Shown here: positions 33,028-41,031 of the stretch, in pieces
Layout: each line of letters opens with the position of its first letter
Position numbering within the stretch: position 1 is the stretch's first letter
Assembly (NCBI RefSeq): GCF_016907975.1
Contig: NZ_JAFBCY010000003.1
Span: 434,001-498,000, forward strand
Source of the DNA: Methylopila capsulata
Lineage (GTDB): Bacteria; Pseudomonadota; Alphaproteobacteria; Rhizobiales; Methylopilaceae
Direction of reading: 5' to 3'
DNA length: 64,000 nt
Program-made: the position numbers and the translations under genes
The notes under the pieces: generated by a model
Databases searched by the model: none
What the model was told of the DNA's origin: nothing
What the model saw: only the letters and a program-made list of their open reading frames with translations

Positions 33028-33972
33028 ATGACGGGAAACGCCATGTCCTCCGCTTCCGCTCCGCGCGGCGTCTATTGCGCCGCCCTCACGCCGCTGAAGG
33101 CCGATCTCGCGCCGGACCTCGACCTCTTCCTCGCCCACTGCCGCTACCTGCTCGACGAAGGCTGCGACGGCGTCGCGCTGCTGGGGACCACCGGCGAGGC
33201 GAACTCCTTCTCCGCGGCCGAGCGCATGGCGATCCTTGAGGCCGCCGTCGAAGGCGGCATCGCCCCTGGAAAACTGATGCCGGGCACCGGCGTGGCCGCG
33301 CTGACCGAGACCGTCGCCCTCACCCGCCACGCGCTGTCGCTCGGCGTAACCGACGTCGTGATGCTGCCGCCGTTCTACTACAAGGCGGTCTCCGACGACG
33401 GCCTGTTCGCCTCCTACGCCGAGGCGATCGAGCGCATCGGCGACGCGCGGCTGAGGGTCGTGCTCTACCACATCCCCCAGTTCTCGGCCGTGCCGATCCC
33501 GCAGGCGGTGATCGAACGCCTGATCGCGCGCTATCCCGGCACGGTGGTCGGGATCAAGGACTCGTCCGGCGACATCGCCAACATGACGACGATGCTGGAG
33601 CGATTCCCCGGCTTCGCGGTGTTCCCGGGCGCGGACCCGCTGATGCGCGCGCTGCTGCCGATCGGCGCCGCAGGCTGCATTACGGCCACTTCGAACCTCG
33701 TGGCGCGCGACCTCGCCTTCATCTACGCCCACCACGCCGACGCGACGAGAACCGCCGAACTCGACGCCGCGCAGGCGCGCGTGGAGGCGATGCGGACGCT
33801 CGGCTCCCGCTTCCCGCAGATGGCCTCGATGAAGGCGCTCACCGCGCACCGCACCGGCGACGCCGGCTGGCGACGTCTGCGTCCGCCCCTGACGTCGCTG
33901 ACGGCGGAGCAGGAGGCGACCATCGCCGCCGCGCTGCCGTTCCCCAGCCGGCTCGCGAGCGTCGCGGCGTGA
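33028..33972 (+). CDS. DapA/NanA-family class I lyase
   Basis: 314 residues from ATG at 33028; an in-frame ATG at 33043 with GGGAAA before it is a good alternative (309 residues). The TIM barrel has the loop LLGTTGEANSFS, the proton-relay Tyr in VLYHIPQF and the Schiff-base Lys in VVGIKDSSGD. Family members either condense pyruvate with an aldehyde or cleave 2-oxo-3-deoxy/4-hydroxy-2-oxo acids to pyruvate plus aldehyde. Biosynthetic DapA is unlikely in this catabolic setting between an Fe-ADH and a 2-hydroxyacid dehydrogenase. Precise substrate unknown. Confidence 0.88.
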   Translation: MTGNAMSSASAPRGVYCAALTPLKADLAPDLDLFLAHCRYLLDEGCDGVALLGTTGEANSFSAAERMAILEAAVEGGIAPGKLMPGTGVAALTETVALTRHALSLGVTDVVMLPPFYYKAVSDDGLFASYAEAIERIGDARLRVVLYHIPQFSAVPIPQAVIERLIARYPGTVVGIKDSSGDIANMTTMLERFPGFAVFPGADPLMRALLPIGAAGCITATSNLVARDLAFIYAHHADATRTAELDAAQARVEAMRTLGSRFPQMASMKALTAHRTGDAGWRRLRPPLTSLTAEQEATIAAALPFPSRLASVAA

Positions 33973-35399
33973 CGCCGGAGACCGCGGTCGAGGCGCTCTC
34001 GGCCATCGTCAGCGCGGCCTACGTCGTCGGCCCCGACGGCGACCAGGAACCCTATGTCGTCGACTGGCGCGGGCGCTACCACGGGACCGCGCTCGCCGTC
34101 GTGAAGCCGGCGACGACCGCGGAGGTCTCGGCCGTCGTGCGCTGGTGCGCAGCGAACGGCGTCGCGATCACGCCCCAGGGCGGCAACACCGGGATGTGCG
34201 GCGCGGCGACCCCGCTCGGCCCCCGCCCGCAGATCGTGCTGCGGCTCGACCGCCTCAACAAGGTGCGCTGGACGAGCCGGCTCGGCGACGCCATCGCCGT
34301 CGACGCCGGCTGCGTCCTGGCGGACGTGCAGGCGGCGGCGGAGAGCGTCGACCGGCTGTTCCCCATGAGCCTCGGCGCCGAAGGCAGTTGCCAGATCGGC
34401 GGCAATCTCTCGACCAACGCCGGCGGCACCGCCGTGCTGCGCTACGGCACCATGCGCGAGCTGACGCTTGGCCTCGAGGTGGTGCTGCCGGACGGGGACG
34501 TGCTGTCCTCCATGACGAGCCTGCGCAAGGATTCGACCGGCTACGACCTCAAGCAGCTGTTCATCGGCGCGGAGGGGACGCTCGGGATCATCACCGGCGC
34601 CGTGCTGAAGCTGTTTCCGCGGCCGCGCGGGCGGGCGGTCGCGATGGCGAAGCTCGACGCGATCGAGGACGCGCTGAGCCTGCTGGCGCTCGCCCGCGCA
34701 AGCCTCGGCGAACGCCTCGGCAGCTTCGAGATCATGTCGCGCGGCCAGATCGAGGTGATCGCCGAGAACGTCTCCCACCTCGCGATCCCCTTTGCGCTCG
34801 ACAGCGCGTTCTACCTGCTGATCGAGCTGGTCGATACGCTCGAGGGCCAGGACCTCGCAGGACTTCTCGAGGGCCTTCTCGGCGAGGCCTTCGAGAGGGG
34901 GCTGGTGACCGACGCGCTTGTGGCCTCGTCCGAGACCCAGGCCGAGGCGCTCTGGAAGATCCGCCACAGCGTGTCGGAAGGCTCGAAGCGCGCCGGCTAC
35001 GTCATCAGCCACGACAGCGCCGTGCCGCTCGACGCGCAGGCGGAGTTCGTGACGCGGGTGACCGCGCGCATCGCCGAAACGCGGCCGGACGCCCGCATCG
35101 CGCTCCACGGCCACATCGGCGACGGCAACATCCACGTGCTCGCGATCATTCCGGGCGTCGCCCCGGATCAGGCCGACGCCATGAAGGACGTCGCCGCGGC
35201 GATCAACAGCATCGTCGACGAGGAGACCGCCGCGCTGAACGGCTCGATCAGCGCCGAGCACGGCATCGGCGTGGCGAACCGCGAACGGCTCGCCCGCGTG
35301 GCGGATCCGCTCGAACTCGCCTGGATGCGGAAGGTCAAAGCGCTGTTCGACCCGCAGCAGCTCATGAACCCCGGAAAGGTGCTCACGCCGGACTCCTGA
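33969..35399 (+). CDS. FAD-linked D-2-hydroxyacid dehydrogenase (GlcD/D2HGDH-like)
   Basis: 476 residues from a GTG that overlaps the previous stop (GTGA). The N-terminal PCMH-type FAD domain has GNTGMCGAATP (about 72-82), GCQIGGNLSTNAGGTAVLRYG-like glycine loops around 138-158 and FIGAEGTLGIIT. The C-terminal domain has the metal-binding pair HGHIGDGNIHV and the end motif SISAEHGIG. This layout is shared by D-lactate, D-2-hydroxyglutarate and glycolate dehydrogenases, which oxidise a D-2-hydroxyacid to a 2-oxo acid and pass electrons to quinone, cytochrome or ETF. It would make the 2-oxo acid that the DapA-like lyase could split. Confidence 0.9.
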   Translation: MTPETAVEALSAIVSAAYVVGPDGDQEPYVVDWRGRYHGTALAVVKPATTAEVSAVVRWCAANGVAITPQGGNTGMCGAATPLGPRPQIVLRLDRLNKVRWTSRLGDAIAVDAGCVLADVQAAAESVDRLFPMSLGAEGSCQIGGNLSTNAGGTAVLRYGTMRELTLGLEVVLPDGDVLSSMTSLRKDSTGYDLKQLFIGAEGTLGIITGAVLKLFPRPRGRAVAMAKLDAIEDALSLLALARASLGERLGSFEIMSRGQIEVIAENVSHLAIPFALDSAFYLLIELVDTLEGQDLAGLLEGLLGEAFERGLVTDALVASSETQAEALWKIRHSVSEGSKRAGYVISHDSAVPLDAQAEFVTRVTARIAETRPDARIALHGHIGDGNIHVLAIIPGVAPDQADAMKDVAAAINSIVDEETAALNGSISAEHGIGVANRERLARVADPLELAWMRKVKALFDPQQLMNPGKVLTPDS

Positions 35400-35455
35400 G
35401 CCCCGGCCGCCGCCCGATCCCCAAGCAAAAAACGACCCGTCCCGGAGGAATTCCC

Positions 35456-36427
35456 ATGCTCAAGTCCCTTCTCGTCGCGGCGCTCGCGCTCGCGACCCCC
35501 GCAGCCGCTCAGGCCGCCGACGGCGACTGGCCGCAGAAGCCCATCACCCTGCTGGTGCCGTTCACCGCGGGCGGAACCGCCGACATCTTCGCGCGCCTGA
35601 TCGGCAACCAGCTCAACGCCGCCATCGGCCAGCCGGTCGTGGCGGAGAACGTCGGCGGCGGCGGCGGCATTCTCGCGCTCGGACGGCTTGCCCGCTCCGA
35701 GGCCGACGGCTCGACCATCGCGATCGCCAGCACCTCGAACCTGTCGATCCACCCAACCCTGCTGGCTGATCGCGTCACGTACCAGACGCTGCGCGACTTC
35801 GCGCCGATCACCCAGGTCTCGGTCGTGCCGAACCTGCTGGTGGTGAACCCGGCGCGCATCAAGGCGCGCACGGTCCAGGAGCTGATCGACTACCTTAAGG
35901 CGAACCCCGAAAAGGTCTCGTTCGGCTCGGCCGGCGTCGGCACCACCCAGCATCTTGCGGGTGAGCTGTTCCAGCAGATGACCGGCGCCAAGATGACCCA
36001 CGTGCCCTACAAGGGCTCCAGCCAGATGCTGCCGGACCTGCTCGCGGGCCAGATCGACATCGCCTTCGACAACGCGCCCCTGCTGTTGCCGCAGATCAAG
36101 GAGGGCAAGCTCGTCGCGCTCGGAACCGCGACGAAGGAGCGGATTCCCGCCGCCCCGGACCTGCCGCCCGTGGCCGACACCGTCCCCGGCTTCGAAGCGG
36201 TCGCGTGGCACGGCTTCCTCGCGCCGATCAAGACGCCCAAGCCGCTGATCGACAAATACGCCGCCGAGATCAACGCCTTCATGCAGCGTCCGGACACCCA
36301 GAAGAAGTTCACCGACGCCGGCGCGATCCCGATGCACACCTCTCCCGAGGCCTTCGCCAAGCTCATCGCCGACGAGGCCACGCGCTGGACCGCGGTCATC
36401 AAGGCCGCGGGGGTGAAGCCCGAGTGA
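35456..36427 (+). CDS. Bug/TctC-family periplasmic carboxylate-binding protein
   Basis: 323 residues behind a strong GGAGGAA site. A signal peptide (ALATPAAAQAADG, cleavage near residue 20) precedes the Bug fold: WPQKPITLLVPFTAGGTADIFAR, GGGGGILALGRLA, FGSAGVGTTQHLAGE and HVPYKGSSQMLPDLLAGQID. These proteins capture carboxylates for the tripartite tricarboxylate transporter. No TctA/TctB membrane genes are in the window, so it must share a transporter encoded elsewhere, as is common for this family. As last gene of the IclR operon it points to a carboxylate as the operon's substrate. Confidence 0.92.
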   Translation: MLKSLLVAALALATPAAAQAADGDWPQKPITLLVPFTAGGTADIFARLIGNQLNAAIGQPVVAENVGGGGGILALGRLARSEADGSTIAIASTSNLSIHPTLLADRVTYQTLRDFAPITQVSVVPNLLVVNPARIKARTVQELIDYLKANPEKVSFGSAGVGTTQHLAGELFQQMTGAKMTHVPYKGSSQMLPDLLAGQIDIAFDNAPLLLPQIKEGKLVALGTATKERIPAAPDLPPVADTVPGFEAVAWHGFLAPIKTPKPLIDKYAAEINAFMQRPDTQKKFTDAGAIPMHTSPEAFAKLIADEATRWTAVIKAAGVKPE

Positions 36428-36431
36428 GAAA

Positions 36432-36450
36432 CGGCGCCGGTCCGGCGCCG
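36432..36450 (+). terminator. GC hairpin after the Bug gene
   Basis: CGGCGCC and GGCGCCG form a perfect 7 bp stem around a five-base loop, starting four bases after the stop. No T-run follows. The remaining sequence up to 36726, between this operon and the convergent btuB-like gene, holds no gene or other signal that I can see. Confidence 0.4.
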
Positions 36451-36726
36451 AGCTCCCATCAGGTCACGGCGGGGCGCGAGCTGCGCTCCCCGCCGGTCGC
36501 GGTTTCAAAAGGCGGATCGTTACGGAGCGCCGATCTCGGCCATGAGCAACGTCGTCACGGCGTCGATCGTCGCTGATCTCCCGATCGTTCGTCCCGTCCC
36601 AAGAGCCGCCAGGGCGCGACGAAGGCGTGCCCCCGGCGCGGATTCGCGCCAGCGTCACGCCGTGGGCCGCGGCGGCGGCGTCCGCCCGCGAGGATTAGCG
36701 TCATGGCGCCGGCGCGCGCGCGCGCA

Positions 36727-38742
36727 TCAGAACGACACCTTCACGCCGCCATAGGCCGCGCGGCCGGGCGTGTTGTAGGTGAAGACCTCTTCGTACTTCT
36801 TGTCGAACAGGTTCTCGATCCGTCCGTAGACCTCGGCGTTCCCGGTCACCTTGTAGGACGCCGCGAGGTTGACGAGCGTGTAGTCCTTCAGCGAGACGGG
36901 CGTCCGCTCGAAAGTCTCGGCGTCGAACCGGTCGTCCTTCTGGCGGCCGTTGTAGACCACGCCAAGGTTGGCGTTCGCGCGGCCGTCGAGGAACACGTAA
37001 GTGACGTTCACGCTGCCGATGTGGCGCGGCCTGCGGACCAACGTGTCGCCGGCGGGGTCCTCGCCGTCCGTGAATGTGTAGGCCGCGCGGATGCTGACGT
37101 CCGCGAACGGCCTCACCGTCAGGCCGAGTTCGACGCCATCGATCTTGGATTTGCCCGCGAGGTTGACCGGCTGGCTCGCGCCTTTCGCCGGGACGAACAC
37201 GCTGGAGATCAGGTCCTTCACCCGTTGCTGGAAGTAGGTCGCGTCCAGGATCACCCGGTCGTTCCAGAACGGCTGGTCGACGCCGACGTCCCAGCCCTGC
37301 GCCCTCTCCGGCGTGAGGTCCGGATTCGAGACGAAGTTGTCCGCGAAGCCGAACAGCTCGAAGGTCGTCGGGTTCTTCACGCCGGTTCCGTAGGAGGCGC
37401 GGATCTTGGTCTTCGAGCGCTCGAACGTGTAGGCGCTCGCGAGGCGATACGTGCTGTCGTCCTCGAAGCGGTCGTTGAAGTCGTGACGGATGCTCCCGGT
37501 CACATAGAGGCTATCGAACAGGCCGAGCTGGTATTGGCCGACGAGCCCGGTGTTGTCGATGTGCTGCTTGACCGAGGGCGGCCGGTCAAACGGAGATGCG
37601 GTGAAGCTGTCGACGGCGTCCCGCGTGGCGTCAGCCCCGAAGGTGAGCACGTGACTCGCCGGCAGCCCGGCTTGGGTCGCGAAGCGGTAGTTCGTCTGAT
37701 AGTCGAACCGCGTCATCTCGCCGACGGACGCGAAGGTCTTCACATCGTCGCCGTCGAAGCTGCGCCGGTCGGAGTTGGTGTAGCTCATCCCCGCGACGTG
37801 GTCCCAGGCGCCGTCGAGCAGCGTCGCCTTCACCTGCGCGCGGCCATAGAACTGCTTGCCCTTTTCGGTGTCGCGGTTCTCGATCGCTGCCGCGTAAGGC
37901 AACCCCTGCGCCGCATCGAACCCGTCGCGGTCGGCTTCGAATTCGGTGTAGCGGGCGACGCCGGTGAACTCGAACATCTCGTTCGGGCGGACCGAGACCT
38001 TGGCCAGGCCGGTTCCGCTTTCGTAACCGTCGCGGTCACGCGCGTAAGTGGTGTTGAAGAGCGAGCCGTTGAGCGTGCCGCCCGCGGTCGAGATCCCGCT
38101 CGTCCGAAAGCCTTGGCCGGCGATGAGATAGTCATAGGCTTGCGTTCCGCCGGACACCGACGCCGTGCCGGTGAGGGCGCCGAACGAACCGCCCTCGATG
38201 TTCGCCCGGAACCGCGTCGGTCCCGGCTCTCCCTTGCGGGTCGCGATGTTGATCACGCCGCCGACCGCGTCGGAGCCGTAGAGCGCGCTCTGGGGACCCC
38301 GCAGCACGTCGACGCGCTCGACTTCGAGATTGAGCAGGTTGGCGAAGTCGAACTCCGCGCTCGTGCCCGGATCGTTCATCCGGATCCCGTCGACGATGAC
38401 GAGCGTCTGGTTGCCCTCCGATCCGCGGATGCGGACCTGGGTCAGAGCGCCGACCGGGCCGGTGCGGTTGACGGCGACGCCGGGGAGTTCACGCAGGACG
38501 TCGGAGACGACGCGGATCTGGCGGCGCTCCAGCTCTGCGCCGGAGATTGACGAGACGGCGCTGCCGATCGCGGCGGCCGGGCCCTCGACCCGGTTCGCGG
38601 TGACCGAGATCTCTTCGAGCGCGGTCGCGTCGTCCGCGGGCGCCTGCTGGGCGGCCGCGGGGCTGGCGAGGACGGAGGAAACGGCGAGGACGGCGGCCGA
38701 GCGCGCGCGGGCGCGCCGTGGGCGGGAAAGCAGTTTGGACAT
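36727..38742 (-). CDS. btuB: BtuB-like TonB-dependent cobalamin receptor
   Basis: 671 residues from ATG (MSKLLSRPRR); an in-frame ATG nine codons upstream is less likely. A signal peptide ends near AAAQQAP. The TonB box region (LEEISVTANR) is followed by a plug domain with VSDVLRELPGVAV, QVRIRGSEGNQTLVIVDGIRMND and VERVDVLRGPQSALYGSDAVGGVINI. The barrel ends in YGGVKVSF, with Phe last. The gene lies about 130 bp downstream of a clear cobalamin riboswitch, which identifies the ligand class better than the protein does. No BtuCDF genes are adjacent in the window, so inner-membrane uptake must be encoded elsewhere. Confidence 0.92.
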   Translation of the reverse strand: MSKLLSRPRRARARSAAVLAVSSVLASPAAAQQAPADDATALEEISVTANRVEGPAAAIGSAVSSISGAELERRQIRVVSDVLRELPGVAVNRTGPVGALTQVRIRGSEGNQTLVIVDGIRMNDPGTSAEFDFANLLNLEVERVDVLRGPQSALYGSDAVGGVINIATRKGEPGPTRFRANIEGGSFGALTGTASVSGGTQAYDYLIAGQGFRTSGISTAGGTLNGSLFNTTYARDRDGYESGTGLAKVSVRPNEMFEFTGVARYTEFEADRDGFDAAQGLPYAAAIENRDTEKGKQFYGRAQVKATLLDGAWDHVAGMSYTNSDRRSFDGDDVKTFASVGEMTRFDYQTNYRFATQAGLPASHVLTFGADATRDAVDSFTASPFDRPPSVKQHIDNTGLVGQYQLGLFDSLYVTGSIRHDFNDRFEDDSTYRLASAYTFERSKTKIRASYGTGVKNPTTFELFGFADNFVSNPDLTPERAQGWDVGVDQPFWNDRVILDATYFQQRVKDLISSVFVPAKGASQPVNLAGKSKIDGVELGLTVRPFADVSIRAAYTFTDGEDPAGDTLVRRPRHIGSVNVTYVFLDGRANANLGVVYNGRQKDDRFDAETFERTPVSLKDYTLVNLAASYKVTGNAEVYGRIENLFDKKYEEVFTYNTPGRAAYGGVKVSF

Positions 38743-38869
38743 CGAGACCCCGAGCGGGACGAGTGGCACGTCACCGCGAACTCGAGGTCTGGCCGCAAAC
38801 GCACCTCACGTGCGCCGACGGTTCGCCCACCATCGGTGCACCCCGCCCGACGCGTTCGCGTGTGACCAC

Positions 38870-39030
38870 ACGACTGACGGCAGGTCTCCTGGCTCACGGG
38901 TCGCTGCGCTGGTCGTCGCCTTCCCGGGACCGAAGGCCCAGTGGCTGAGTGACGAAGCGCTCGCCGTTTACAGTAGCGGGGGCTGCCGCGGCATGAGGCC
39001 CGAAGACCCGCACCGCGTTCCCTTTTGATC
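38870..39030 (-). promoter_or_regulatory. Cobalamin (AdoCbl) riboswitch
   Basis: Read on the minus strand, the leader shows the ordered class I cobalamin elements: AAAAGGGAA then GCGGTG (39026 down to 39010), CCCCCGCTACTGTAA (about 38980-38966), GCCACTGGGCC and GGGAAGGC, and the B12 box AGCCAGGAGACCTGCC (38894-38879). It ends about 130 bp before the btuB start. Binding of cobalamin would block translation or transcription of the receptor. It fills most of the 399 bp gap between btuB and the Na/Pi gene. Confidence 0.95.
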
Positions 39031-39141
39031 CCCGAGGGGAACCGTCGCGGCGGACGCTATGGCGGACATGCGGCGGGTGTCAATTGGCCCTGCAGCCGAC
39101 TCGGAACCGGAGCTCCCGCGCATCGACAGGAGCGGCGCCGG

Positions 39142-40797
39142 TCAGGGCTGCCCTGGCGCCAGCCTGCTGGCGCGGAGCTGGCCGTCGCTCTCGAGCAGGC
39201 CGTGGACGGTCGCGGCGATGTGGGCCTCGATGCGCTTCAGGTCGCGGGTGATGTCGAGCTGCAGGGCGCTGGTCTCGATCTGGTCGGAGCGACCCGACCG
39301 CATCTCGGCGAAATGGCGTTCGGTGGCCTCGCGCTCCAGTTCGCGGAACTGCTCCTTCTCAGCGACGAGCCGCCGGGCCGCCTGATGATCGCCCGACATG
39401 AACACCGCCACCGCGAGGCGCAGGTGCTCGCACAGCCGCGCGTGCATGGCGTCGATGCGCTGGATCGCGGCCGGCGGCAGCAGGCGTTTGTCGCGGATGC
39501 GCTGCGCCGCCATCTCCATCAGGTTCTTGTCCACGATGTCGCCGATGTGCTCGAGGTTGATCGCGAGCGCGAGCGTGGCGAAGACCCTCTGGGTCTCCTT
39601 GTCGCTCAGCCGGTCGTGGTCGATCGCGCCGATGTAGAGCTGGATCTTGTCGTAGAGCGTGTCGAGGACGTCGTCGGTGCGGCTGACGTTGAGCACGCGG
39701 CCGATGTCGTCATGGGCGAAGGCGCCCTGCGAGCCCTTCAGCATGCCCTCCACCACGTCCGCCATGCGCAGCACCTCGCGCGCGGCGTTGGCGAGCGCGA
39801 CCGACGGCGTCGAAAGCGCGGCCTCGTCGAGGTAGAGCGGCGTGGCGGGGTCGCCTTCCATCGGCCGGTCGGGCAGCGCGCGCTTGAGAAGCGCCGCGAG
39901 CTGCGGCAGCAGGCCGATGAACAGCACGGCTGTAGCGATGTTGAAGGCGAGATGGCCGAGCGCCGCGAGCCGCGCCGGGTCGGCGTCGACGACGGACAGG
40001 CCCTGCGCGATCGGCCCGAGGAACGGCAGCGCCAGCGCGCAGCCGACGAGGCGGTTGGCGAGATTGCCGAGCGGCGCCCGAAGCTTCGCAGGCGCGCCGC
40101 CCATCGCGTCGATCAGCGGATTGAGCGCGCTGCCGAGGTTGCAGCCCAGCACCATGGCGAGCGCCGCCTCGGTCGAGATCACGCCCGCGCCCGCGAGCGA
40201 CATCACGAACAGCATGGCCGCGACGGAGGAGTGCGCCGCCCAGCTCAAGGCCGCCGCCAGCAGCACCGTGATCAGCGGCTCTTCGGTCAGCGCGCCGAGC
40301 AGCATCCGGAGCGTGCCCGAGGCCTCGATCGGCCGCATGGTCTCCACCAGCAGATGCAGCGCGAGCAGCATCAGGCCGAGGCCGATCGCGGTCTGCGCCA
40401 GGTCGCGGACGAGGCTGGACCGCCCCCGGCGATAGACCGCGACGCCGATGAACAGCAACAGCGGGAAGACATAGGACACGTCGAAGGAGGCGACCTGCAC
40501 GATCAGCGTGGTGCCGACATTCGCACCCAGCATCATGGCGAGCGCCGGGGCGAGCTCCACGGTCCCCGCCCCGCTGAAGGAGGCGATCATCAGGGCCGTC
40601 GCGGTCGACGACTGCAGCAGGGCCGTGACGCCGATTCCGGCCAGGAAGGCGCGGCCGCGGTTGCGCAGGGCTTCGCCCAGCATGTGGCGGAGGTCGCTGC
40701 CGAAGGCGCGCTGCACGCCGCTGCTGACCACATGCACGCCCCAGAGCAGAAGCGCGACCTCGCCCAGCAGTTCGATCAGGACGTGGGTGGCGCTCAT
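39142..40797 (-). CDS. Na/Pi cotransporter family protein with PhoU-like tail
   Basis: 551 residues from ATG (MSATHVLIELLGEVALLLWG). The first 340 residues are membrane-spanning, with the duplicated signature of type II Na/phosphate transporters: GVTALLQSSTATALMIASF (about 55-73) and AALSWAAHSSVAAMLFVMSLAG. The remaining 190 residues are soluble and helical like PhoU (ALAINLEHIGDIVDKNLMEM, REATERHFAEMRSG). Such proteins move phosphate with sodium; the direction is uncertain, and YjbB-type members export it. It lies directly downstream of the aminoethylphosphonate genes on the same strand, after a 234 bp repeat-bearing gap, so it may handle Pi released from phosphonates. Confidence 0.88.
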   Translation of the reverse strand: MSATHVLIELLGEVALLLWGVHVVSSGVQRAFGSDLRHMLGEALRNRGRAFLAGIGVTALLQSSTATALMIASFSGAGTVELAPALAMMLGANVGTTLIVQVASFDVSYVFPLLLFIGVAVYRRGRSSLVRDLAQTAIGLGLMLLALHLLVETMRPIEASGTLRMLLGALTEEPLITVLLAAALSWAAHSSVAAMLFVMSLAGAGVISTEAALAMVLGCNLGSALNPLIDAMGGAPAKLRAPLGNLANRLVGCALALPFLGPIAQGLSVVDADPARLAALGHLAFNIATAVLFIGLLPQLAALLKRALPDRPMEGDPATPLYLDEAALSTPSVALANAAREVLRMADVVEGMLKGSQGAFAHDDIGRVLNVSRTDDVLDTLYDKIQLYIGAIDHDRLSDKETQRVFATLALAINLEHIGDIVDKNLMEMAAQRIRDKRLLPPAAIQRIDAMHARLCEHLRLAVAVFMSGDHQAARRLVAEKEQFRELEREATERHFAEMRSGRSDQIETSALQLDITRDLKRIEAHIAATVHGLLESDGQLRASRLAPGQP

Positions 40798-40819
40798 GCT
40801 GTCACGACGCTGCGCGCGT

Positions 40820-40840
40820 GTCCCGGCCTTGAGCCGGAAC
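40820..40840. repeat. Palindromic intergenic repeat, copy 1
   Basis: Arm GTCCCGGC (40820-40827), loop CTTGA, arm GCCGGAAC (one mismatch to GCCGGGAC). The same element recurs at 45277, 45368 and 52393, always between genes. Confidence 0.7.
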
Positions 40841-40881
40841 CCAGACGCGCTGCGCTCCACGGTTCTCGGCCCGACGTCTCC

Positions 40882-41025
40882 GCCCCTCCCCCTTGCGAGG
40901 AGGGTAAGGGTGGGGGTGGTCCAGAACCGAACGCCGTGGGTCGGCATAGAGCGGCATGGGGGCCGGCGACGTGTCCGGAACCACCCCCACCCCCGGCCCC
41001 TCCCCGCAAGGGTGAGGGGGGAAGG
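40882..41025. repeat. Inverted pair of C/G-rich repeats between Na/Pi gene and pbfA
   Basis: GCCCCTCCCCCTTGCGAGG followed by GGGTGGGGGTGG (40882-40919) is mirrored by CCACCCCCACCCC then GGCCCCTCCCCGCAAGGG (about 40981-41012). The two can fold back on each other across about 60 bp. It is a typical non-coding repeat; no gene is seen here. Confidence 0.5.
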
Positions 41026-41031
41026 CCCGGC

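Noticed and set aside
36451-36726. Coding sequence between the Bug gene and btuB
   Set aside because: Only short, Arg-rich frames without start signals; no support for a gene.
38442-38897. Minus-strand open frame running across the cobalamin riboswitch end
   Set aside because: It overlaps conserved riboswitch elements and the coding start of btuB in another frame, with no protein-like features.
40882-41025. CRISPR-like or G-quadruplex array
   Set aside because: Only two imperfect inverted copies exist with no regular spacers; it is an ordinary intergenic repeat pair.
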